Of a stretch of DNA of 64,000 nt, positions 16,322-23,779 are shown one piece after another. This stretch comes from Candidatus Palauibacter soopunensis. Its GTDB lineage: Bacteria > Gemmatimonadota > Gemmatimonadetes > Palauibacterales > Palauibacteraceae. The notes under the pieces were generated by a model. That model did not search any database. It saw only the letters and a list, made by a program, of their open reading frames with translations, and was not told the DNA's origin. Positions within the stretch are counted from its first letter, which is position 1, and each line of letters opens with the position of its first letter. The stretch covers positions 1 to 64,000 of the forward strand of contig NZ_CANPVT010000013.1 of NCBI RefSeq assembly GCF_947581735.1. The letters are read 5' to 3'. A program made the translations under genes and the position numbers.

Positions 16322-17863
16322 TCACGAGTCGGCCAGCTCGAGGAAACCTGCCCCCACGGCGAAGGAGAGGGCGGCCAGAAAGTCCGGCAGCGGCACCGCC
16401 GTCCCGCGCCGGTTGTACGCCTCGAACAGGTCCGGGACCTGGTCGGAGTCCGGCGCGATCTCCGTGAGCCGGCGGAGGTCGACATTGCGTACGTAGCGCG
16501 CGCCGTCCGGGAGTCGGTCGGAGACGAGTCGAGCCTCGAGAGAGATCCGGTCGTCGACGACGGCGGGGTGGCGCACGCTCGACAGTCCCGGCGCCGGGCG
16601 GAGATGCACGGCCGGCAGCGAGCGGATCGTCTCCCACGCCGTCCGCACCTCGGGGCGCGCCAGGAAGGCGTCGGCCCGGCGTTCGGCGAGGGATCGGTCT
16701 CCCGGTTCCGGCAGGGCGGGCGCTCCGGGCGCGGGGGCGGGTTCCGGGATGTCCGCGCCCGCCTCCCGGGCCGCGGCCAGGCGAACCTCCCAGAAGGCGT
16801 GGTCGTTTGCGGCGGCGGCCTGCTCGAAGAAGGGGACGGACAGCGCCCGGTAGGTGCGGTACACCTCGCGTTCCCGGTCGTCGTACAACTCGCAGGCAGG
16901 GCCGGCCATGGCATCGTCCTCGAGCCCCGTATGCGCCACGATCGCGGCGAGCCAGGCAGAGGCGAGCGCCTTCTTGACGCCGTACGAGGAGAGGGGGTCG
17001 ATGAAGGAGCCGGCGTCGCCGACGAGGAGCAGGCCCGGCCGGCCATGCGAGGTTGCGCCGTAGAGCGACGCGGGACATGCCCGCACGGGCCCGTCGAGCC
17101 GACCTCCCTCGAGGCGCTCACCGAGCCGCGCCGCCTTGGCCAGTTCAACGCGCCACATGCCGTCAAGGCCCCGCTCGCGCGCCAGGTGCGTGCGGCGCGG
17201 GTCGACCATCGCCGTGACGCAGCGGGTACGCGGCGATGTGGGCACCGACCAGGCCCACCCGTCCCGATAGCTCTCGATCAGCGTACAGCCGGGGTCCGGC
17301 GGAGCGTGGCCGCGGCCCGAGGTCCAGCGGCCGACGAGCGCGAGCGTGGCGATCCCGCGTTCGCGCGTGCGGAGCCCGCGGCGGGCGAGCACCCCGGCGC
17401 GGCCGGAGGCGTCGAGCACCCAGCGGCCCCGGTAGCGCGCGGTCGAGGTGGCGACGCGCCAGCCATCGGGCTCGACGGTCGTCTCGACCACCGGCCCGTC
17501 CGTCACGAGGCGCGCGCCCGCCCCGCGCACGACTCCGTGAAAGGCGGCCTCGAGCGCCGCCCGATCCGCGTGGAAGCCGCGCTCGGGCGTCTCGAACCGT
17601 TCTTCCCGGCGGGGCATCCCGGCCCACCACACGGTGTTGCCTTCGTTCGGCACGAGGCCCGCCGCGTCGAGAGCGTCCAGCGCTCCCACGCGCTCGAGGA
17701 GCTTCCGCGCCGAGCCGGGAATCGATTCGGCGAGCCATTTCGCCGGCGGCGCGGGCCGCGTGATCAGCGCGACATCATGCCCGCGCCGCGCCAGCGACGC
17801 CGCGGCGGCGCAGCCGGCCGGCCCGCCGCCGACGATCAGGACATCAAAGAACGTGTTCGCCAG
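16322..17863 (-). CDS. qhpG: QhpG-like FAD-dependent monooxygenase
   Basis: The protein has 513 residues if translation starts at the CTG at 17863. Only this start includes the FAD-binding Rossmann motif VLIVGGGPAGCAA directly after the N-terminus, because an in-frame TGA at 17870 blocks anything upstream. The first ATG/GTG-type start (17689) would remove about 58 residues including that motif. GWAWSVP and GLLLVGDAGSFIDPLSSYG further on are typical of flavin monooxygenases and tryptophan halogenase-like enzymes. In QHNDH biogenesis QhpG hydroxylates the future CTQ tryptophan of QhpC. It begins 6 bases after the lectin-like gene stop with no clear ribosome-binding site, so coupled translation is likely. 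Confidence 0.88.
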   Translation of the reverse strand: MANTFFDVLIVGGGPAGCAAAASLARRGHDVALITRPAPPAKWLAESIPGSARKLLERVGALDALDAAGLVPNEGNTVWWAGMPRREERFETPERGFHADRAALEAAFHGVVRGAGARLVTDGPVVETTVEPDGWRVATSTARYRGRWVLDASGRAGVLARRGLRTRERGIATLALVGRWTSGRGHAPPDPGCTLIESYRDGWAWSVPTSPRTRCVTAMVDPRRTHLARERGLDGMWRVELAKAARLGERLEGGRLDGPVRACPASLYGATSHGRPGLLLVGDAGSFIDPLSSYGVKKALASAWLAAIVAHTGLEDDAMAGPACELYDDREREVYRTYRALSVPFFEQAAAANDHAFWEVRLAAAREAGADIPEPAPAPGAPALPEPGDRSLAERRADAFLARPEVRTAWETIRSLPAVHLRPAPGLSSVRHPAVVDDRISLEARLVSDRLPDGARYVRNVDLRRLTEIAPDSDQVPDLFEAYNRRGTAVPLPDFLAALSFAVGAGFLELADS

Positions 17864-17869
17864 GCGGGC

Positions 17870-18550
17870 TCAGTTCGCCCGCTGGCGTAGCGCGAATGCG
17901 CTCCCGCCGCCCGGTCCGTCCGTGGCGAAGCAGTAGAAACGCCCGTCGCCGCCCGTCCCGCGCAGATCCTCGAGGCTGCAGCCCCGTGACCCGTGCGCCT
18001 CGTTCCACGATGTCGGGTTCTGTCCGCCTCCGACTCGGTCGTGGTGTCCGACGAGCGCGCTGCCCTCGCCGCTCGACGTCCAATCGCTGCACGTCGTGTC
18101 GCCGTCCGCTCCCGAGGCCATGCCGCTCATCAGGGACCCGGTGAGGATGTCGTGCTGGTTCGGCTGGTCGCCCCGGCCGTTCACCTCATCGCCGTTCTCC
18201 GTGAGGATCGTGGCCTTGGTCAGGTTCGGGCCGTTGCTGTGCAGGTGCTCGACGTCCCGGGCGATCATCGTGCCCGCGTGGTTGAACCACGGCCCGTCTC
18301 CGATCCGGTCGCGCGCGTTCACGCCGCCCGCGCCCGTCGTGCTGAGGTAGGCCCGCCACATGCGGTCGGGCAGGCCCGCCGCCTCGGCCAGCGTCTCGCA
18401 GTACGCGTCCGCGCCCTCGAGACCGCCGAGATCCGCGCCGTCCCCCGGATTCGAACTGGTGATGAAGAAACTGATGTTCTCATCCTGCGCCGCCGCTCCG
18501 CTCGCGCCGAACGCGAACAGGAGGGCCATGAAGCCTATCGTGCGTCTCAT
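17870..18550 (-). CDS. Secreted lectin/endostatin-like protein
   Basis: The protein has 226 residues with a clean signal peptide ending around AAAQDE (residues 20-24). The mature domain has GADLGGLEGADAYCETLA, WRAYLSTTG, VNARDRIGDGPW and NLTKATILTENG. It ends with CSDWTSS, VGHHDRVGGG, NPTSWNEAH and FYCFA. This pattern matches secreted proteins annotated as lectin or collagenase NC10/endostatin-like in Myxococcota and Gemmatimonadota. Five cysteines remain after cleavage. It ends 6 bases before the qhpG start and may be the first gene of the qhp transcript. It is not part of any described QHNDH pathway, so its link to the enzyme is open. Confidence 0.75.
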   Translation of the reverse strand: MRRTIGFMALLFAFGASGAAAQDENISFFITSSNPGDGADLGGLEGADAYCETLAEAAGLPDRMWRAYLSTTGAGGVNARDRIGDGPWFNHAGTMIARDVEHLHSNGPNLTKATILTENGDEVNGRGDQPNQHDILTGSLMSGMASGADGDTTCSDWTSSGEGSALVGHHDRVGGGQNPTSWNEAHGSRGCSLEDLRGTGGDGRFYCFATDGPGGGSAFALRQRAN

Positions 18551-18599
18551 CTCCGACTCCCGTGCTGGTTGCTGCCGACTCCGCTAGTGGGATACGACA

Positions 18600-19625
18600 C
18601 TAGCGCCGGATGTATTTTCTCATCTGGCGGGGTCCGACCTCGGCCCCGTAGAGGTTGCCGTGCGCGTCGACCGCGATCCCCTCCGCGCCGCTTGTGCCGG
18701 ACGCATCCTGATTCGGCTCCGGGTCCGGGATGAAGGTCGTCACCCAACCGGTCGCCGCGTCTCCGATGTAGATGCCGCGGAGCCACCCCTTGTTGCGGCG
18801 CGCGTTCGACTCGGAATCCGTCGAGTAGAGGACATCTTCCTCGTCGATGAACAGCCCGCTCGGACGTCCGAACTGGTGCCAGGTCTCCAGGTGGTTCCCC
18901 TCCTGATCGAAGACCTGGACGCGGCTGTTGCCGCGATCGCCGACGAAGAGGCGTCCCTGCGAATCCATCGCGAGCGCGTGCGGGTCGCGGAACTCCCCGT
19001 TCGCCGTCCCTGCGCGTCCCCACTCCATGAGGAACGTGCCATCGGGCGCGAACTTCACGATGCGGTTGTTGCCGCCCGCGTCGTGCCCGTCCGCAACGAA
19101 AATGCTGCCGTCGGGCGCGATGAGGATGTCCGACGGCTTGTTGAAGTGGTTCGGGCCGTCCCCCGCCACGCCCTTCTCGCCCAGAACCATCAGTACCTCG
19201 CCCTCGGGGCTGAACTTGTAGACGACGTGTCCCCAGCCCTCCGGCACCGGCGCGTATCCCACGGCGTCGGCCACCCACACGCTGCCGTCCTCCTCGACGA
19301 ACATTCCGTGCGGCCACGCGATGAGTCCCGAGCCGAAGCTCCGCACGACATTCCCCTCGGTGTCGAAGAGCAGGATCGGGTCGACGTCGCTCTCGACGCA
19401 CAGGTTCGCGCCGCACCGCTCGCCCACCCAGATGTGCTCACCGTCCGGGGCCGGGTAGACGGCGCTGGTGGCGCCCCACGAGCGTCCGTCGGGAAGCTGT
19501 CCCCAGCCGTCCATGGCCCTGTACGGGTTCGGCGCCGTCAACTGCGCCGCGAGCGCGTCGGCGCCCGAAATGACCGCCGTAAGCGCGAGTACCGCGATGA
19601 GTCCGATTCGCCTTGCGCCTTGCAT
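18600..19625 (-). CDS. Secreted NHL-repeat protein
   Basis: The protein has 341 residues. The ATG at 19625 follows AGGAGGACGG and begins a signal peptide ending near ALAAQ. The rest is an NHL-type beta-propeller with repeated phrases such as PHGMFVEEDGSVWVADAVG, PSDILIAPDGSIFVADGHD and DPHALAMDSQGRLFVGDRG. The closest named relatives are peptidyl-alpha-hydroxyglycine alpha-amidating lyase-like proteins, but I cannot confirm the metal-binding residues needed for that reaction. It lies 49 bases upstream of the lectin-like gene on the same strand and could share a transcript with the qhp operon. Confidence 0.78.
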   Translation of the reverse strand: MQGARRIGLIAVLALTAVISGADALAAQLTAPNPYRAMDGWGQLPDGRSWGATSAVYPAPDGEHIWVGERCGANLCVESDVDPILLFDTEGNVVRSFGSGLIAWPHGMFVEEDGSVWVADAVGYAPVPEGWGHVVYKFSPEGEVLMVLGEKGVAGDGPNHFNKPSDILIAPDGSIFVADGHDAGGNNRIVKFAPDGTFLMEWGRAGTANGEFRDPHALAMDSQGRLFVGDRGNSRVQVFDQEGNHLETWHQFGRPSGLFIDEEDVLYSTDSESNARRNKGWLRGIYIGDAATGWVTTFIPDPEPNQDASGTSGAEGIAVDAHGNLYGAEVGPRQMRKYIRR

Positions 19626-19725
19626 CCGTCCTCCTGTCCTTCCGGTCCGCGCCATTTATACCATGTCGGGCAAAAACGATGGGACGCCAACGGCAAAACG
19701 GGCAAGCTGCGCGCGCCGAAGCGGA

Positions 19726-21153
19726 CTATTCCACCAGGGCGGCCCGGCCACCCCCCTTCGCCTTCGCCGCCAGCCGGCCGAAGGGTCCGCTGATCGCCCA
19801 CGCCGCGCCCACGACGATCAGCGCCAGCGCCCCCCAGCGCATGAGCGCGGCGGCCAGCGCTCCGTCGAAGGCGGGCCACGTGAAGCGGTAGGCCAGCAGG
19901 TCGGAGCCCCGGTCCGTCATCCAGTGCCAGCCGGTGTGCGCCAGCAGCGCCGACCCGATGATCGTCCCCATCCGCTCCGCCACCACCTTGCGGAACAGCA
20001 TTTCGACCACCGGAACGGCGACCGCGACCACGACGAGCTGTCCCAGTTCCACGCCCACGTTGAACGCGAGCAGGGACGTAAGCAGGTGTCCGCCGGCGAA
20101 CTGCAGCGACTCGCTGAGCGCGAACGAAAAGCCGAACCCGTGCACGAGCCCGAATCCGAACGCGAGCAGCCAGCGTTTTCGAGGCTTTGCCCCGACGATG
20201 TTCTCGAGCGCCATGTAGACGATCGAGAGCGCGATGAGGGTCTCGATCAGCGGCGGGAACCAGAGCGCGCGGGGCGCGATCCCGAAGGCGGAGGCGATGA
20301 GCGTGATCGAATGCGCAATCGTGAAGGACGTGATGACCGGGACCAGACCCCACAGCGTCCGCAGCGGGATGACGAGGCAGAGGAGGAAGAGGAGGTGGTC
20401 GATCCCGTCCAGGATGTGCGTGAAGCCGAGGGACACGAAGCGCAGCGCGGCCTGGTGCCAGCGCGGGTCGAGCCGCACGAGTCCGGGGTCGCCGACGTAC
20501 TGGAAGACGCGCTCCGGGCGGTCCGGCGGCCGCAGGCGCAGCACCGTGACCGTGCGCAGGCCGAGGTGCGCGAAACCCGGATCGATCGAGAAACGGGACT
20601 CGTCCGACGCGATATCGTACTCCAGCAATACATCGAGCAGAGCCTGGCGCCACGGGAGCTGCAGCCCGGGGTCGAGCGGTGGGTCGTCGAAGTGCGCCAG
20701 TGCCGTCTCGTAGCTGGCGAAGGATCGGTCCGAAGGAAGAGAAACGCGGGCCGCCACGATGCGGGGCGCCTCCAGGCGTCGATCTTCCTCGTAGAACGTC
20801 ACATAGTCGGCGAGCCAGAGTTGCGCCGCGTCGCGGAGGAACGGATCCGCCGCTTCCAGATCCAGGTACCCGAGTCCGTACCGGGGGAACTCGATGTCCC
20901 GCATCGCCTCGAGCGGCGCCCGGACGAGAAAATGGAGACGTGACCCCTCCGGCGTGACGAAGGCCTGCACGGTGACGTCCGCGGGGATCTCGTGCGGCAC
21001 GGCAGGGACCGCCTCGGCCGCGCGATCCGACGCCTCCCGCTCAGGTGCCGCCCGCGCCGCGCCGGCCAGGCTCGTCAGGCCGTAGAGTACGAGGACGCAC
21101 CCCATCAAAAGCGCCGTGCGCCGGGTTGGACGCCGTGTGTTACATCGCTTCAT
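19726..21153 (-). CDS. HupE/UreJ-family-like membrane protein
   Basis: The protein has 475 residues. A signal or anchor (residues 15-35) is followed by a beta-rich extracytoplasmic domain to about residue 240. Six to eight membrane helices then begin with FTHILDGIDHLLFLLCLVI and contain SFTIAHSITL, LVHGFGFSFAL, NVGVELGQL and LAHTGWHWM. The conserved His, Asp and Glu residues in the helices are the hallmark of the HupE/UreJ_2 family, related to nickel or cobalt transport and accessory proteins. The start at 21153 was chosen as the first Met before the hydrophobic segment. Substrate is unknown; metal handling is a family-based inference. Confidence 0.8.
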   Translation of the reverse strand: MKRCNTRRPTRRTALLMGCVLVLYGLTSLAGAARAAPEREASDRAAEAVPAVPHEIPADVTVQAFVTPEGSRLHFLVRAPLEAMRDIEFPRYGLGYLDLEAADPFLRDAAQLWLADYVTFYEEDRRLEAPRIVAARVSLPSDRSFASYETALAHFDDPPLDPGLQLPWRQALLDVLLEYDIASDESRFSIDPGFAHLGLRTVTVLRLRPPDRPERVFQYVGDPGLVRLDPRWHQAALRFVSLGFTHILDGIDHLLFLLCLVIPLRTLWGLVPVITSFTIAHSITLIASAFGIAPRALWFPPLIETLIALSIVYMALENIVGAKPRKRWLLAFGFGLVHGFGFSFALSESLQFAGGHLLTSLLAFNVGVELGQLVVVAVAVPVVEMLFRKVVAERMGTIIGSALLAHTGWHWMTDRGSDLLAYRFTWPAFDGALAAALMRWGALALIVVGAAWAISGPFGRLAAKAKGGGRAALVE

Positions 21154-21346
21154 CCGCGATCCCCGAACTCCGCGAGACTGGGAAAAGCCTGCCTTGGTCC
21201 GCCCGCACGATGGCGCGGCAGGCCCGCGCCGTCGACCCCGACCGATCTCTGGACGAACGCGGACGGCATCTGTAGCGTGAATCAATCGGAAAAAATCAGG
21301 ATCGGGCGACTCGGAAGCGACTCGGTATCCGCAAGGAGAGACGGCC

Positions 21347-22543
21347 ATGAACGGAAAGCGGCGAACCCTCATCTTCGGTGTGGTCGCGGGCATCGCTCTC
21401 GCGCTGGCGTGCGGCCAGGCGGCCATGGACGACGGGGCTCAGGCCAGCGAGGGGCAGGGCGTCGAGGCGCCGATGTTCGAAGTGGATCCGTTCTGGCCGA
21501 AACCGCTGCCGGACCATTGGGTGCTCGGCTCGGCCATCGGGGTGGGCGTGGACTCGCGCGACCACGTCTTCATCGTGCACCGCGGCAACCTCACCGAGCG
21601 TACGGAGGGCGGGGCCGACGCCGACCCGCCGATTGGCGAGTGCTGCCGCGCCGCGCCGCCCGTACTCGAGTTCGATCCCGAAGGAAACCTCGTCAACGCC
21701 TGGGGAGGGCCCTCCGAGGACTACGTGTGGCCGGGCTCCAACCATGGCATCACCGTCGACCACATGGACAACCTGTGGATCGGGGGGAACGGGCCGAACG
21801 ACACGCACATCCTGAAGTTCTCCCGCGACGGCGAGTTCCTCGCCTCGTACGGTGAGCCAGAGGCGGGCCCCGAACCCGACAGCCATAGCGAGACGCGCTT
21901 CAACCGCGTGGCCAAGCTCGCCTTCGACGCGGCGGCCAACGAGGCCTACCTCGCGGATGGCTACGGCGGCCGCAGAGTCGCGGTGCTGGACGCATCGACC
22001 GGGGCCTTCAAGCGCTACTGGGGCGCCTACGGCAACGCGCCCGACGACACGCGAACGCCGCCCTACGACCCCGACGCGCCGCTCATCCAGCAGTTCCGGA
22101 CGCCCGTGCACTGCGCCGAGCCTTCGCTCGACGGCCTCGTGTACGTGTGCGATCGCCCCAACGACCGCATCCAGGTCTTCCAGACGGACGGCACCTACGT
22201 CGACGAGGTGCGGATCGCGCCACGCACGCTCGGCGACGGGTCGACGTGGGACATCGCCTTCTCGCGCGATGCGGATCAGAAGTACATGTACGTCGCCGAC
22301 GGGAAGAACATGCGGGTCTACATCATGGACCGCGCTTCGCTCGAGATCCTGACCAGCTTCGGGGACGGCGGCCGTCAGCCGGGCCAGTTCTTCGCCGTCC
22401 ACAGCATCGCGACGGACTCGAACGGCAACATCTACACGACGGAGACCTACGAGGGGAAGCGCGTCCAGAAGTTCGTGTACATGGGCATGGGCCCGGTGCC
22501 GGCCGAGCACCAGGGGCCGCCCTGGCCGCGCGGCGACCAGTAG
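21347..22543 (+). CDS. NHL-repeat lipoprotein, tandem copy 1
   Basis: The protein has 398 residues with a lipoprotein signal (NGKRRT, hydrophobic core, lipobox ALAC with Cys22). The mature part is an NHL propeller: VGVDSRDHVFIVHRG, VLEFDPEGNLVNAWGG, NHGITVDHMDNLWIGG and IQVFQTDGTYVDEV. A GECC cysteine pair and a VHCAEPS segment are conserved in its tandem copy. AAGGAGAG precedes the ATG. It resembles 6-bladed propeller proteins reported near dehydrogenases and peptide-degradation genes, but no function is established. A copy follows 36 bases downstream. Confidence 0.82.
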   Translation: MNGKRRTLIFGVVAGIALALACGQAAMDDGAQASEGQGVEAPMFEVDPFWPKPLPDHWVLGSAIGVGVDSRDHVFIVHRGNLTERTEGGADADPPIGECCRAAPPVLEFDPEGNLVNAWGGPSEDYVWPGSNHGITVDHMDNLWIGGNGPNDTHILKFSRDGEFLASYGEPEAGPEPDSHSETRFNRVAKLAFDAAANEAYLADGYGGRRVAVLDASTGAFKRYWGAYGNAPDDTRTPPYDPDAPLIQQFRTPVHCAEPSLDGLVYVCDRPNDRIQVFQTDGTYVDEVRIAPRTLGDGSTWDIAFSRDADQKYMYVADGKNMRVYIMDRASLEILTSFGDGGRQPGQFFAVHSIATDSNGNIYTTETYEGKRVQKFVYMGMGPVPAEHQGPPWPRGDQ

Positions 22544-22579
22544 ACCGGTAGACGGTCGGATCGGCGAGGAGGTACAGGC

Positions 22580-23770
22580 ATGAACGGCAGGCGGGGAACC
22601 CTCATCGGAGGTGTGACGGCCGGCGTTGTCATTGCGCTCGCGTGCGGGCAGGCCGCGATGGACGACGCGGGATCGGCCGACGCGACGGGACAGGGCGTCG
22701 AGGCGCCGATGTTCGAGGTGGATCCGTTCTGGCCCAAACCGCTGCCCGAACACTGGCTCCTCGGCTCCACGATCGGAGTCGGCGTCGACTCCCGCGACCA
22801 TGTGTTCATCATCCATCGTCGCGCCTCCATCGACGCCCGTACCGAACTGGGCGCCGCCGCCGATCCGCCGATGTCGGAGTGCTGCAACCCCGCGCCCGAG
22901 GTGCTCGAATTCGATCCGGAGGGCAACCTCGTGAACTCGTGGGGAGGCCCGTCCGACGAATACGTGTGGCCCGAGTCGAACCACGGGATCACGATCGACC
23001 ACATGGACAACGTGTGGATCGGCGGCAACGGGGCGAGCGACTCGCACATCCTCAAGTTCTCGCGCGACGGCGAGTTCCTCGCGTCCTACGGGCAACCGCA
23101 GGTGGGGATGGAGCCCGACAGCCGCAGCGAGACGCGCTTCAACCGGGTGGCGGAGGTCGGCTTCGATGCGGAGGCCAACGAAGCCTACGTCGCAGACGGC
23201 TACGGCGGCCGGCGCGTGGCGGTGCTCGACGCGTCGACCGGTGATTTCAAGCGCTACTGGGGCGCCTACGGGAACGCGCCGGACGACACGCCGCCGCCCC
23301 TCTACGATCCGGACGCGCCCCCTTCGCAGCAGTTCCGGACTCCGGTGCACTGCGCGCAGCCCTCGCTCGACGGTCTGATCTACGTCTGCGACCGTGCGAG
23401 CGACCGGATCCAGGTCTTCCGGACGGACGGGACGTACGTGGATGAGGCGTTCGTCGCGCCCCGGACGCTCGGCGCCGGATCAACGTGGGACCTCGCCTTC
23501 TCGCGCGACCCGGAGCAGCGGTACATGTACGTCGCCGACGGATCGAACCACCGGGTCTACGTCATGGATCGCGCCTCGCTGGAGGTGCTGACCAGCTTCG
23601 GCGACGGAGGCCGGCAGCCGGGGCAGTTCATCGGCGTCCACAGCATCGCGACGGACTCGAGGGGCAACGTCTACACGACGGAGACCTACGCCGGGAAGCG
23701 GATCCAGAAGTTCGTGTTCATGGGCATGGGTCGCGTGCCGGCCGAGCAGGGCACCCCCTGGCCGGGCTAG
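22580..23770 (+). CDS. NHL-repeat lipoprotein, tandem copy 2
   Basis: The protein has 396 residues and is nearly co-linear with the 21347-22543 gene. It shares the lipobox (IALAC), the FEVDPFWPKPLP entry, the ECC pair, the blade phrases and the YTTETY(E/A)GKR end. A GGAGG site precedes the ATG. The two are clearly a tandem duplication. Differences are concentrated in surface loops such as residues 80-105 and 180-190, so they may bind different ligands. The gene converges with the TonB receptor gene, with only 9 bases between stops. Confidence 0.82.
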   Translation: MNGRRGTLIGGVTAGVVIALACGQAAMDDAGSADATGQGVEAPMFEVDPFWPKPLPEHWLLGSTIGVGVDSRDHVFIIHRRASIDARTELGAAADPPMSECCNPAPEVLEFDPEGNLVNSWGGPSDEYVWPESNHGITIDHMDNVWIGGNGASDSHILKFSRDGEFLASYGQPQVGMEPDSRSETRFNRVAEVGFDAEANEAYVADGYGGRRVAVLDASTGDFKRYWGAYGNAPDDTPPPLYDPDAPPSQQFRTPVHCAQPSLDGLIYVCDRASDRIQVFRTDGTYVDEAFVAPRTLGAGSTWDLAFSRDPEQRYMYVADGSNHRVYVMDRASLEVLTSFGDGGRQPGQFIGVHSIATDSRGNVYTTETYAGKRIQKFVFMGMGRVPAEQGTPWPG

Positions 23771-23779
23771 GACGGGCTG

